Assembly (NCBI GenBank): GCA_949130495.1
Contig: OX422209.1
Location: forward strand, 699,103,257 to 699,167,256
Direction: 5' to 3'
DNA length: 64,000 nucleotides
Origin: Sambucus nigra
Taxonomy: Eukaryota; Streptophyta; Magnoliopsida; Dipsacales; Adoxaceae
A program made the position numbers and the translations under genes. Below, in pieces: positions 1 to 11,019 of the stretch. Within the stretch, counting starts at the first letter, position 1; each line of letters opens with the position of its first letter. The notes below the pieces were generated by a model that was given only the letters and a program-made list of their open reading frames with translations, was not told the origin of the DNA and did no database searches.

Positions 1-628
1 TCTTTGCTTTAGCCATTTCTCCCAATCTATCCTCCAACCGCTGAATGGACCCTTTCCACGCATCATTTCCTTCCTCGGGCCTATTAGTTCGAGTAATTGA
101 TTGTTCTGAAGTAGCTTCCTGAGATCTATCTTAACGAGCAACTGGTTGTGATTGTGATGATCCTTCTCTTAGATCTGATGGTTGTCGAAAACTCCTCGAC
201 ACGGCTTTAGGTGGACTCCTATTCCTCCTAGGGCCTAATCGACTGAAAGGAGATGCCCTTCTCAGTCTTTCCATGGCACTGGTCCTCTCTCTCTCGAGAG
301 TAACACGTTGCTCAGTATCTGTGGCCCGTATTGATGAAGTTTGCCCAGGTTGATAAGAGGAATCATCAGATTCCTCATTACGATACGCATCCGAACGCCT
401 GGATCGTGAAGAAAGTAAATATGTTTGCCTATGACCACTTCGTTGTCCCGAATGTGCAGGTGCACCGCCATGAAGGGTTTGTATGAGTTACCACATTATT
501 TCTTGCATGGATTTTTGTCCTTGAGCCAGATTCGTCATAATTCCAGCCAGATCTGGAGGTGCAGATGGATTTGGAGGATTTCCAGCATTTCCAGCGTTTC
601 GATTGCTGGATTCCGGATTATTTGCCAT
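1..628 (-). pseudogene. T1 gag, N-terminal part (Tat-like gypsy), truncated by window edge
   Basis: N-terminal part of a Ty3/gypsy gag, the capsid precursor that would package element RNA in cytoplasmic particles. The start is the ATG at 626-628, about 45 bases past the primer site. It begins MANNPESSNRNAG and matches the starts of T3 (MADIPESRNRN, 7711) and T5 (MAEIPESRTRNN, 34064). A stop follows after about 45 codons (QEIMW then stop), and later sequence continues in recognisable but broken frames up to the conserved stretch RLEDRLGEMAKAK at the window edge. The capsid core and all of pol lie outside the window. Gypsy-gag homology rests on comparison with T3 and T5. Confidence 0.8.
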
Positions 629-672
629 TGATGATGAATGATTTTTGGTGAAAAACGATAACAATAGTCGAT

Positions 673-690
673 TCCCACAGACGGCGCCAA
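673..690 (-). promoter_or_regulatory. Primer-binding site of T1
   Basis: On the minus strand this reads TTGGCGCCGTCTGTGGGA just inside the 5' LTR. TGGCGCCGT matches the 3' end expected of plant tRNA-Asp; beyond it the match is poor, so the primer identity is an inference. The same site occurs at 7652 (T3) and 34005 (T5) with C to T changes. Confidence 0.8.
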
Positions 691-692
691 TC

Positions 693-1244
693 TGTTGATG
701 TAAAAAATTAGATCGCTCTAATTATTCAATCACAGATAAATAAAATGAGACAAAGATTTTTAAAGTGGTTCAGCCTTATAAGAATGGTCTACGTCCACTG
801 TTATGTTATTGCTGAATGTTTTGGGAATTCTCGATTACAAGCTTTTTCAAGAAATTCCGGTCCCCTTGAATGAGGGTAATACAATGTATTTATAGCCTTG
901 AGGCTATAATATGAAAGGGTATTCATTAAATGATATACATATGAAAGGGTAACCTATTTAATGCTCTTCAAGTGTGTGTGTCAAGATGATAAGCATTCAA
1001 TGAATAGTTGAACTGTTGATTATCTAGCAATCAATGCTGTGGTCGAGATGCAGCTCGGACCGCCTTAGTTGCTCGTCGTTCAGGAGTTCCTCGGAGAGCT
1101 GGAGTTCCTCGGAGTACACCTGTTGCTCGGAGTGAGTATGACTAGGTAGGGGGAATGAACTTCCTCGTTGCTATTGTGCCACGTAGATTGACACGTGTCT
1201 TCTTATTATTCGTCCATGTCAGCATACTAATTTTGGTATCAACA
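693..1244 (-). mobile_element. 5' LTR of T1
   Basis: 552-bp LTR on the minus strand. On the plus strand it starts TGTTGATG and ends TATCAACA, matching the inverted ends TGTTGAT/ATCAACA of the T2, T3, T5 and T7 LTRs. It lies directly next to a primer site and gag, so it is the 5' LTR of an element that runs left out of the window. A TATA box (CTATAAATAC) lies at 886-895. A degenerate short repeat around GAGTTCCTCGGAG occupies about 1035-1130, the place where the other family LTRs carry their own short tandem repeats. Confidence 0.85.
886..895 (-). promoter_or_regulatory. TATA box in T1 LTR
   Basis: CTATAAATAC on the minus strand, followed by ATTGTATTACC. The same block (CTATAAATACATTGTAA and variants) is found in the T2, T3, T5 and T7 LTRs, marking the U3/R transcription start region. 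Confidence 0.65.
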
Positions 1245-1838
1245 ATTATATTATTCAATTAATGAAACATGATTGTTATTTTCATTAAAATTAGATGGAT
1301 CCTACGTACCAATCTCGCATTTATAGATCCCGCCGTAGGTTGATTATGGTTAATAAGCGATCAAGTAACATGTGTCATACGTTAACGCCAAGTATTATTT
1401 TAAGTAATATGTCGTATAATCTTCATTATTCAGTTAAAAATATGTCTTCCATTGGGCAACTTAGTTGGACTCCTGGCAATCTAAGGAACCGAGGTAGTTC
1501 TACCACAAAGAAATGAAAGACAATTACGTCTCGAACAAAAGTACTAGAAAATGGAGACATCCCAGCATGATGTAAATGGATCAGGTTAGTCATTTATTAA
1601 CTGTACATAACAGCAACACGTTTCTATATGAGGAATAAATATTTTTTGTTTTGTTAATATAATTAATGAGTATTATATGTATCTAGGGACTATAGGGGGA
1701 CTAATTTGAATAGAATGCCAAAAAGTAAGTATGGTATTAGTAAGCGATCATTGAAAAAACTCATAAAAAATTATGGATTTAGTTCAAATATTGTTTAATA
1801 AATTTGATAATTTAACGATTTTATAGGGAAATTTAAAG
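1245..1838 (+). other. Helitron 5' flank, possible leader exons
   Basis: No clear domain. A 73-codon frame at 1295-1516 (starts MDPTYQSRIYRSRRRL) is basic and could be the N-terminus of the Helitron protein. Two stretches look like plant introns: about 1585-1686 (GGTTAG to TCTAG) and 1725-1826 (GTAAGT to TTATAG). They fall just before the first recognisable Helitron domain. The 5' end of the Helitron (TC dinucleotide) cannot be placed. Confidence 0.3.
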
Positions 1839-4800
1839 AAGCATGGGATTTCGGTAGTCCAAGCACAGTTTGTGACAATTGTAGTGCAATTCTATGGTAC
1901 GAGGAGAGAATTGATAAGAACCTTACTCCGACATTTCCTAAATTCTCATTATGTTGCTAATATGGAAATATTAAGTTACCCATTATGAATGCAGCACCAC
2001 AGATTTTGAATGATCCGCTAAATTCTGAAAATGATAGGGGTTCATCTAAATTCAAGGATAATATTAGAGCATACAATTCAATGTTCGCCTTTACCTCTAC
2101 TAGAGCTAAAGTTGATCATAAAATAAATAATGGGATTGATCCATATATTTATCGCATAAGCGGCGAAAATCATCATTTGCTTGGTTCATTGCTTCCAGTT
2201 GTAGGTGAAAGACCTAAGTTTGGGCAACTATATATTTATGACACAGAGAATGAGTTGGTCAGTTGAATAAAATCATTAGGAGGAGATAGGCCAACAAAAA
2301 AATTGGATGCATAAGTAATTTCAAAATTACTATCAATGCTTGATGACCACAATGAGATTGAAAAAGTGTTTCGAATGGAACGTATGCATTTTCAGCATTC
2401 AAATGTCATGCATGTGAGAATAAGGTTGATTAAAAATCATTCCAAGGCCCCATCGATTTAAAATATGCCTACCGCTTCTAAAATAGAAGCACTTATTGTT
2501 GGGAACTTTAATGAGGAAAATGTTATAAGAGATATTATTGTTGATCATAAGTCGAATGGGTTTCAAAGAATTAGCGATCTTCATCCATCCTTTATATATA
2601 TGCAATACCCATTGTTATTCCAATATGGAGAAGATTGTTATTAATTGGGTATAACTTTCAAAAACAATAATGGGAAACGTAAGACTAAACATAATTGCCT
2701 GATTATGAGAGAATATTATGGATACAATTTGCATCAAAGAATAAATGAAGCTCACACCGTTTTGCGCTCAGGAAGACTTGTCCAACAATATGTTATTGAT
2801 GTATATACATGCATATAACAAGAAAGTTCACGATGGGTCAGAAAAAACCAGCCACGATTAAGGGATGACCTTTATAAAGGCTTTAAAGATGATGTTCTTC
2901 AAGGAGATTCGACACCGTCGTCTGTAGTGAAACGTATTGTCCTTTCGTGAAGTTTCACTGGAGGTCCACGTTATATGGCTAAAAATTTCCTAGATGCAAT
3001 GGCTATTTGTAGATTCTTTGGTAATCCCGGTCTGTTCATCACATTCACAACAAATCCTAAATGGCCCAAAATCACAAAGTTTCTCAAACTCATTCCTGGA
3101 CAAAAGCCTGAGGATAAACCAGATATTATCACAAGATTTTTTAAAATTAACTTGATGCTCTAATGAAGGATTTAGTCCAAGGAAAACACTTTGTCAAAGT
3201 AATGGCATGCATGTATTGTATATTTAATAAGTAATTATCCTTATTTAAAAATCAAACCATATCTGTAACTATCACAAGCTATTATTTTTATCGCAGCTAT
3301 CTACACAATTGAATTCCAGAAAAGAGGATTGCCACATGCCCACATACTTATATTCCTACATACAGACGCAAAATAACCAACATCAGATGATATTGATAAG
3401 ATCATTTCTGCTGAGCTACCTGATTGTAATAGTGATACAGTTGGATATGCATCTATTTCACAATTCATTATGCATAGACCATGCGGGTACGCAAATCCTC
3501 ATTCTCCTTGTATGGCAAACAAATTTTTCTCTAAAAAATTTCCAAAAAAATTCACAAGCATGACAAAATTTGATGAAAATGGATTTCCCATATATAGACG
3601 TAGAGATAATGGGAGATTTACAGAGAAGATGGAAATCAAACTTGACAACAGATTCGTAGTTCCGCACAATATTGACTAGGTCGTCAAATACCAAGCTCAC
3701 ATTAATGTTGAATGGTGCAATAAATCAAGGGCGATTAAGTACCTTTTTAAGTACATAAATAAAGGCCATGACATAACCACAGTGGAGCTGACATAATCAA
3801 TTGCCCAAAATAGTGATATATGTATCGACGAAATATTAGAGGTTGATGAAATTAAAACATTCCCCAATTGTCATTACTTATCTGCATGTGAAGCTTACTA
3901 GAGAATTTATCAATTTCATGTACAATATTGAAGCATCGATATTGAGCATTTGACATTCCATTTGCCGGACGAGCAGGTTGTTACTTTTAAAGATTCTAAC
4001 AATTTGGATATTGTCATTGAAAGGGAAGATATTGAGAAGACTATGTCTACACAATAGATGCAAACAAATTGTATCCACGAGGCTGCGAGATAATTAACGT
4101 ATACAGAATTTCCATCTAAATGGGTTAGGTACTCACAAGAAAAGGAATGGTTTAAAAGGAAAATTTTTGTCACATGCCTAGGTCATATAGTTTATTCTCA
4201 TCCAGCCTCTGGTGAAAGATTTTAGCTTCGTATACTCCTCAACGTTGTTCGAGGAGCAAGATCTTACGATGAGGTGAAAACGGTGAATGGAATTATCTAT
4301 CCAACATGCAAAACCGCATTCTACGCTCTTGGTCTTTTAAAAGGTGACAAAAAATGGCACGACGCTGTAGAACAAGCTTCACAATGGTCTACGGGTAATC
4401 AATTGCGTGACCTATTCGCTGTAATGATTATTTTCTGTGAAGTTTCTGATCCCAAAAGGCTTTGGGACGATAATTTGGAGGCTTTATCAGAAGATTTGCT
4501 TCATCGTCGAAGAAAAATCTTAGGCCTCCCTGATCTTATTGTTAGTGAAAATCAATTGAAGAATTATACTCTTCAAGAAATTGAACAGAAATGGGTAATG
4601 CCTAAAAGATTTCTCACCAATACCACTACCGGATTCTACACTGATTCGAGAAAAGGATAATAGGCTTTTAAGAGAGGAACTTTCGTATGATGCAGACTCA
4701 TTGGAAAGGGACGCTGCTAAAATGTTCAACACAATGAATAATGGGGAATTGGATGTCTATAATCATGTTATACGATCTGTCTATGAAAGAAAAAGAGGAT

Positions 4801-4994
4801 TTTACTTTGTAAATGTGGCTGGTGGGACATGGAAAACATTTTTGTACAAAATAATTGTTGCACGATTACGCCCAGAGGGAAAAGTGGTTCTAGCCGTTGC
4901 ATCGTTTGGAATTGCATTGTTATTGCTACCCGATGGAAGAACCGCTCATTCAAGATATTTGATGAATTTTAGTTTTGTGTACTGGATGAGATGA
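1839..4994 (+). pseudogene. Helitron Rep-helicase (RepHel), decayed
   Basis: Remnant of the rolling-circle transposase of a plant Helitron: an HUH endonuclease that nicks and joins DNA, fused to a Pif1-type helicase. In order: a zinc-finger-like block (CDNCSAILWYEER, about 1865-1960); the N-domain (NIRAYNSMFAFTS, then FGQLYIYDTENE, to 2266); a long match ending FLDAMAICRFFGNPGLFITF (to about 3160); the HUH motif in GLPHAHILIFLH (His codons 3335-3337 and 3341-3343); two catalytic tyrosines in [12 protein letters not shown] (3740-3742, 3752-3754); then the helicase linker and Walker A. Walker A is damaged: GGTGKT has become GGTWKT (4821-4838). Sequence stops about 30 residues later, so helicase motifs II-VI are missing. 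Many in-frame stops (for example 2266, 2641, 2950, 3163) also rule out activity. A candidate intron lies at 3199-3296. Confidence 0.88.
3199..3296 (+). other. Candidate intron in RepHel
   Basis: GT...AG bounded stretch (GTAATGG to TATCGCAG) between the end of the N-domain and TIEFQKRGLPHAH. Helitron homology stops at the donor and resumes after the acceptor. Joining leaves the frame off by one base, consistent with later indels. Splicing is inferred. Confidence 0.4.
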
Positions 4995-5601
4995 AACACT
5001 TCTATGGAAACCAAATTCATTCCATATATACTTCTTGGATACACAATGGTGATATGGTAATCGAATTTTACCCTTATAAGCTACTAATAGGAATTATAAT
5101 TTCTCATGCCTATATTAATTTCTCATTACAGTTTTTACTTCTCAAGATTAATTAAGAACTATTTTAAGATAGCCAGGATTCGTACAACATAAAAATAGGA
5201 ATCTTTTGTTTCACTTTTCTAACTAAAGAACATAGAACAAGTAGATCACGAATCTATTAACACTTCTAACAGTGAATACATTTTTAATATTTCTGGAATG
5301 TATATGGTTAATATAAAATTCCTTTGTCTACTCGCAACACCATGAAATTAGTAATTGTGACTAAACATAAACATTTAAGTGGGAACTTAGACTTCATTGG
5401 AATGAGGTATGATACACTTGAATATGCGATATATAAATTTCAATTTTATCAATTGGGAATACAATTAACTTTGTTCGAATCATCATTTTTTATATGCTTT
5501 GCTTTCATTTTAAAAGTACACTAGACCTTTATCACAACAGTTGACATACATTAATGTCATATATAGATGATGTTCATATTTTGAGTATTTTTCAAATATG
5601 T
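4995..5601. other. AT-rich non-coding stretch, 3' of the Helitron remnant
   Basis: No coding similarity. It may be the decayed 3' part of the Helitron or older DNA. I looked for a terminal hairpin followed by CTRR and found no convincing one; a CTAG at about 5520 lacks a clear stem. It ends at the LTR of T2. Confidence 0.4.
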
Positions 5602-6196
5602 TGTTGATGCAAAAAACTAGACTAGTCCTAATTAATTGATCACAGATAATTAAGTAAAATAAATAAAACAAATGAGATTTTTAAAGTGGTTCGACTCAAT
5701 GGAAAAGCCTACGTCCACTGTTTTGTATTGCTTGACTGCCTTGATTTGTTTTTTGGTCCCCCTTGCAAGAGGGTGTTACAATGTATTTATAACCCAAGAG
5801 GGGTGTCAAGAGTCGTCATGTGAAAGGATGGAATGCCTTCATTTATTAGGCATTTACATCAATACATAATGAGAATTAAACATCACTGCACCAAATCTTT
5901 CGAATTGTCACGGTCATTGACCTTAACAAGTTGAACTTGTCAAGGTCAATGATAGTGACAATTCTGGGCGAGATAACTTTATTTGTCATGAACTTGTCAT
6001 ACTGGTTGGACTTTCGCCTGTTGGTTGGTCTTCCCAGTTGGTTGGTCGGACTCCCATGTTAGTCTGTCTTCTTTGTTGGTCTATCTTCTCTGTTGGTCGG
6101 GTATTCATATCATGCTGACTTGGACTTGTGCCACATTGGATGACATGTGTTGGCTTGTAACTGGTCCACGTAAGGTGGTAATTTTTTGTATCAACA
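5602..6196 (-). mobile_element. 3' LTR of T2
   Basis: 595-bp LTR of the T1/T3/T5 family in minus orientation: plus strand TGTTGATGC at the left, TATCAACA at the right. The adjoining polypurine tract at 6197 shows it is the 3' LTR of a minus-strand element whose body runs right. TATA block at 5783-5792. The U3 contains a tandem-like run of GTTGGTCGG/GTTGGTCT words at about 6003-6110 (plus strand). Confidence 0.85.
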
Positions 6197-6208
6197 AAAG
6201 CCCCCAAT
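6197..6208 (-). promoter_or_regulatory. Polypurine tract of T2
   Basis: Minus strand ATTGGGGGCTTT immediately beside the LTR; same tract as T5 (44664-44677) and T7 (58399-58411). It primes plus-strand DNA synthesis and fixes the element's orientation. Confidence 0.8.
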
Positions 6209-6465
6209 GTTTCATACTTGGAGTTGGTGCAAAAGTGTGGAACGCTATGCTTTAACAGTAGTTTGGGCTGCTTAGTCGGGGTGAGACCTTCCAGACTTTT
6301 GAAATTTATCTAGTTAGTTGACCATTTTGACCATGAATGGCAGTTTTGTAAATATTTCAAATTTTAGCGAGCTTTTCTGGGGTATCTTTGTCTTTTCTCT
6401 TGTTAGCCGTCGTAAACTCAATCATCGTTCTCTTTAATCATTACTTTTCCTAGTTTTCGAGGCGA

Positions 6466-6476
6466 CTTATAAAAAG
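6466..6476 (+). promoter_or_regulatory. TATA-like box ahead of antisense ORF1 of T2
   Basis: CTTATAAAAAG on the plus strand, 157 bp before the ATG of aORF1 and on the same strand as it. Suggests that the antisense gene may have its own promoter inside the 3' region; not proven. Confidence 0.4.
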
Positions 6477-6632
6477 GGTGGTAAAACTTCGATCATCTTT
6501 TATCTTTTATTTCTGATTCTGCTATTGTGTTATTTGAACTTTCATGCGATCATTTTATTTTCTGTCTTCAGTTTTTGCTGAATCCTTAAACCCTTGTAAG
6601 AACTTTTTTCTCTTCTTCTTTGCTTCTTCATC

Positions 6633-7137
6633 ATGATTTATTCTATTGAGTCACTTGATAAGTTTAGGAATGACTTTAACATTTCGTCTTGGGTTTTACT
6701 GGAGCATCCCACTTTTCCTTCCGATTTTTTCTCTCTTACTAAGGGCCATTGGTTCCCTTCCATCTTTATTGTTGAGTGTGGGTTCACATTTCCTCCCAAT
6801 CCCCTGTGTATGGAGTTTTGTTAGTATTTTGACGTTTTACATGCTAGAGTAGTTCCTAACACATGGAGGGTAGTGAATGGAGTATATAAGTTAAATCAAA
6901 TTCATGGAACCCATTTAGAGATTCCAGAAATAATGTTTTATTATAAATGGGTAACTAGTGACACCACATATTATTTAAAAACTAGCACCGTTAGTAAGGT
7001 TTTAGTAGTTAACCTCCATAATTCCAATAACGATTATTTTGATCACGGGCTAGTTGTAAAAAATTAGCAACTTGCTCCCTTAAATGGAGGTGCTAAATAT
7101 CAAGGACCTAGATGTCCTCTCTTTGGCAACGGGATAG
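6633..7137 (+). pseudogene. T2 antisense ORF1, first exon (Transposase_28-like)
   Basis: Runs opposite to T2's own transcript. Starts MIYSIESLDKFRNDFNISSW and, after a stop at about 6823, continues VPNTWRVVNGVYKLNQIHGT then EIMFYYKWVTSDTTYYLKT. This block recurs in T5 (minus, 44227 downwards) and T6 (plus, 48052 on). The pattern resembles the plant 'putative gypsy type transposon' domain (Transposase_28, PF04195); that assignment is from memory and unsearched. Function is unknown. The frame stops at a GT donor (GGGATAG|GTTG, 7138) conserved in T5 and T6; the rest of the gene is lost because the LTR of T3 begins at 7174. Confidence 0.6.
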
Positions 7138-7173
7138 GTTGTTTTACGTTTAATAATTTTTTTCTTTGTTTAT

Positions 7174-7648
7174 TATTGATACAAAAATTAGTCAGCTGAC
7201 ATGGACCAATTATATAGAGATACGCGTCATCCAATATAGCGCAAGATCAGGTACCGAGCTACTCAATCTACCGAGCTACTTAGCGTACCAAGCTACTCAG
7301 CATACCGAGCAACTTACTGGGAAGATCAAATGACCAGACAGATTCAATGTTTCTTGTATTACAATCATTCCTTACCATGTACACATGTATATGACTGTTC
7401 GATAAAGATATATTATCTATTCAAATTAACATTCCAAAGGCTATAAATACATTGTAATACCCTCATAGCAGGGTAAGCCAACCAGGCAAACATAATTGAG
7501 ATTAAGGCAAGAGACCCCGTACTACAAAACAATGGACATAGGCCATTTTATTAAGGCTGAACAACTTTAAAAATCTCTTATCTTATTTCTTTACTCATAT
7601 TTATCTGTGATTAATTAATTAGATAAAATCTAGTTTTTTACATCAGCA
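7174..7648 (+). mobile_element. 5' LTR of T3
   Basis: 475-bp LTR, plus strand. Starts TATTGATAC (TGTTGATAC with one change) and ends ATCAGCA (from ATCAACA). TATA box CTATAAATAC at 7441-7450. About 70 bp from the start it holds four units of about 17 bp based on TACCGAGCTACT (about 7253-7318). The preceding sequence is inside the putative intron of T2 aORF1, so T3 probably inserted into T2. Confidence 0.85.
7441..7450 (+). promoter_or_regulatory. TATA box in T3 5' LTR
   Basis: CTATAAATAC followed by ATTGTAATACCC; identical block to the other family LTRs. Core promoter of the genomic RNA. Confidence 0.7.
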
Positions 7649-7651
7649 GAT

Positions 7652-7669
7652 TGGCGTCGTCTGTGGAAA
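7652..7669 (+). promoter_or_regulatory. Primer-binding site of T3
   Basis: TGGCGTCGTCTGTGGAAA, three bases after the LTR. Compared with T1 (TGGCGCCGT...) it has a C to T change inside the nine bases that match tRNA-Asp. Confidence 0.75.
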
Positions 7670-7710
7670 GAGACTATACATAGCATTTTTAACCAAAAAC
7701 CTCATCATAA

Positions 7711-9556
7711 ATGGCTGATATCCCAGAATCTAGAAATAGGAATAATGAAGGCAATCTTCCTAACCCTTCCATCCCTCCAAATGCAAACGATATCAATGGA
7801 ATTTTGGTAAGCTTAGCCAGGGGATAAACAACTATGCAGGAAACTATGCGATAGTTCATTCCGACTGTTCAAAATGGAGCATCTGGACAGTCGGGACAAC
7901 GAAGCGTTCAAAGAAGCATGCATCCACCATCTTCACGACAGCCACGATCTATGTCACGATCCACACATACTGAAGTCAATTATTCCAGAAACTCAAGTGA
8001 TCCATCTTATCGCCCTGTTACAACTTCCCCTATAAGAATTATAGATTCACAAGAAAACATCACTCCAATGCCAGAAAGACCAAGTGCTCTAGAAAGGTTG
8101 AGCAGAGCCTCACCCTTGGACCATTTGGGTCCCAGGAGGAATAGAAATCCTCCTCGGTCTGCGTCGATAAATTCTCAACGACCAAATGATTTAAGGGAAG
8201 GCTCAGCCCCATCACATCCAAACCTAAGACCTGCAGCTCGAAGAGAAAGATCCCAAGAGGAAACAATTTCACGATCTATTGCTCGGGTAGATACAAATAA
8301 ATCAGGGATGGAAATGATGCATGGAAAGGATCTATTCAGATGTTAGAAGACATGTTAGGAGAGATGGACAAGGCCAAGAATCCTCTCCAAAGAACCTTTA
8401 TTAAGGGATCTCTATTTGTACGAGCGATTGTGGATTTTCCCACACCAGTAAAATTCAAGTCTCATGTGGTCACACCGAAGTACGATGGAAAAATCGATCA
8501 TATTCTCCACATAGAGTAGTACCAAGCAGCAACGGATATTTATGCAGTCCCAGATGAAGTGAGGTGTAGGGCGTTCTCAGGAGCCATTACCGGATCTGCT
8601 CAAATATGGTACAACAACCTTCCTCGGGGGAAAATTGCAACCTTCCACTAACTGGCATAGCTCTTTATAGAAAATTTCTATTTTGGTGCAAATCCAGTTA
8701 AAAGGGTAACACATTTGTTGAGTGTTAGGCAGAAAGCAGGTGAAAGGACCAGGGATTACATTACTCGTTTCAACAACGAGAAACTGAAGGTCATAGATTA
8801 TAAGGAGAAGACAACCATTACATCTCTCATGAGTGGTCTTTTACCCAACAAGTTATATTATACCTTGGACAAGGATCCCCCCAAATCCATAGTAGAATTG
8901 ATGGCAAAAGCAGCCAAAATTATGAATACCGAGGAGGCTATGGTTGCGAAGAAGAATGCTGAGGCAAAGGTGGAAACTAAAGTTGAAGTCAAGTCAGAGA
9001 AGAAAGATCACAAGAATAATGGTGGGAGCAAGCAGTCGAAAAGCAAAGAAACATTGGATCACTTAAGGAAGTGTGCGAAATATACTCCTTTAAAAGTGGA
9101 TATAAACCACGTTCTGGAGGAAATAAAAAATAGTGAGGAACTGAATTGGCCAAAAAATCTAAGGAAAACCCCCGAAAGGTGGGATAAATCCAAGTATTGT
9201 GAATTCCATAAAGATCGTGATCATACGACCAAGCAATGTATAGTTCTAAAAAATGAGATAGAAGCACTCATTAGATGAGGAAAACTGAACAAGTTTGTTG
9301 ATCGTCGAAATTATGGAAGGAACAACAACAGAGCTCGATAGAGGTCTAAGTCTCCTTGTCGACCAAGAGAAGATAAGAAAAGAGACCATGAAGATGATCC
9401 TTAAGAGGATCTTGATCTCCCAAAAAGGCCAAGACAACCTGAGCGTGATGTATTTTCAATTCGTTTCGGTTCATTTGATTCTAACATGATTATAGAGGAG
9501 ATGCAGGAGGGGGGGATAATACTGCTAAAAGAAAATCTTACCTCAATGAGGCTCAA
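7711..9556 (+). pseudogene. T3 gag region of gag-pol polyprotein
   Basis: Ty3/gypsy gag of a Tat-type element. Start MADIPESRNRN at 7711, 63 bases after the LTR. The middle holds the retrotransposon gag (capsid) domain, about 8380-8930: YDGK, then AFSGAITGSAQIWYNNLP, then LSVRQKAGERTRDYITRFNN. Near the end a zinc-knuckle-like KYCEFHKDRDHTTKQC (9193-9240) keeps its Cys and His residues, unlike T5. In-frame stops occur near 7825, 7850, 8344, 8518, 8650 and 9276. At 9554-9556 T3 has CAA where T5 has a stop, so gag and pol were one reading frame in this family. Confidence 0.85.
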
Positions 9557-10363
9557 GCTTGTTCCTATATACAACGCATAAATCTGGCAAAAGAAGATCG
9601 CCCAAGGAAGGTCAACAAAGATAAGTTGGTCATTGGCTTTTCTAAAAATTATCTGGAAGGCATTTTGGATCCTCATGATGATCCTCTGGTAATCAAAATG
9701 AGAATGAAAGATGTAATCATTTCGAGAGTGCTGGTGGAAAATGGTATCTTGGAAGACATCATGTTTTACTCTTGTTTCGATAGTCTGAACTTAAAACTTG
9801 GTCAGTTGGAGCCGTATCACAGGCCTCTCATTGGGTTTCCTAGAGAAAAAGTTTTTCCACTTGTAATGATCAAGTTAGACATGATGATTGGTACCTGGCC
9901 AGATAACAGAACATAGAAGGTTCGCTTCTTCTTGATGGATAAGAACGTCCAGTCAACCTACAATATAATTATGGGAAGAGTATGCCTGAAAAAGTTTGAA
10001 GTACTTTCATCCACTATACATCAGTGTTTAAAGTTCCCGACCAACTTTGGGGTTGGAATTGTAAAGGGATATCAAAAGGTAGCTCGAGAGTGCTACTACT
10101 CATCTGCCGAGCAAGAGGAATTTGAGGATGCTAGGAAGAAAACAACCACTTATCAAGTGGATGAATCTGATGAGTCTGAGATTGAAACCTTAGACCCAAG
10201 AGATGAAACGGAACTCGTTAAAGGTCAAATAATGGAGACAATAGAAAGTATTATTTTGGATGACGAACAAACAGAAAGAACAACTCAGATTGGTGCTTCA
10301 CTTGATCCACTATTACAGCAAGAGCTGGTGGCATTTTTGAAGCACAGAAAATAGGTATTTGCG
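9557..10363 (+). pseudogene. T3 protease region
   Basis: Retroviral-type aspartic protease that would cut the gag-pol polyprotein. The region reads LVIGFSKNYLEGI, then ISRVLVENGILEDIMFYSCF, then YNIIMGRVCLKKFE. The active-site triad, normally DxGSS and read as VLVDNGSS in T5, is VLVENGI here: catalytic Asp is Glu (9737-9739) and both Ser are gone. The enzyme would be dead. A stop at about 9914 also splits the frame. The C-terminal linker to RT is acidic and contains TLDPRDETELVKGQ. Confidence 0.8.
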
Positions 10364-10990
10364 TGGAGTCACGAGGATATGCCGGGGATAGACCCAACTT
10401 TCTTATTTCACGAGCTCAATGTCAACAAGGAGATCAAACCAGTGAAGCAAAGAAGAAGAGTCTTTAGTCCAAAAAAGACCCAGGCTATTCAAGAAGAGGT
10501 GGAAAAGCTACAAAAGCTTCTTTATAGAATACGTGAAATATCCAGATTGGCTGGCTAATATTGTGATGGTCAAGAATAATAATAATAAATGGAGAATGTG
10601 TGTGAACTTCACAGATCTGAATAAAGGTTGCCCAAAAGATCACTTTCCTCTGCCCAGAATAGATCAGCTAGTGGATGCAACCTCAGGGCATGAACTGCTG
10701 AGCTTCATGGATGCCTATTCGGGATATAATTAAATTAAAATGAAGCTAGAAAACAGGGAAAGTACCTCTTTCATCACCACTCGAGGAACATATTGTTACA
10801 ATGTTATGCCTTTTGGTCTTAAAAATGTAGGTGTTATATATCAGCGGTTGGTGAACAAGGTGTTTGCAGATCAGATTGGCAAAAATATGGAGGTATATAT
10901 CGACGGCATGTTGACTAAAATCAAGAAAGATGCTGACCATTTAACTAATTTACGCCAATCATTTGATCAACTAGAGAATTACCAGAGTTA
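10364..10990 (+). pseudogene. T3 reverse transcriptase, deleted C-terminal half
   Basis: RT fingers/palm, which would copy element RNA into DNA. Visible: DPTFLFHELNVNKEIKP-like start, KWRMCVNFTDLNKGCPKDHF, then STSFITTRGTYCYNVMPFGL. The catalytic YxDD is YIDG (10896-10907), so the second metal-binding Asp is lost. A frameshift near 10530 and a stop at about 10732 add damage. After DQLENYQ (about 10985) the rest of RT and the whole first RNase H seen in T5 (about 37335-38185) are missing; the sequence resumes just before the archaeal-type RNase H. The deletion is about 0.8 kb. Confidence 0.85.
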
Positions 10991-11019
10991 AAAAAGAAGT
11001 ATGAAAAAAGGAAGGATAA

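Noticed and set aside
4995..5601. Helitron 3' end with hairpin and CTAG at about 5520
   Set aside because: No stable stem precedes the CTAG, and the site cannot be paired with a 5' TC end.
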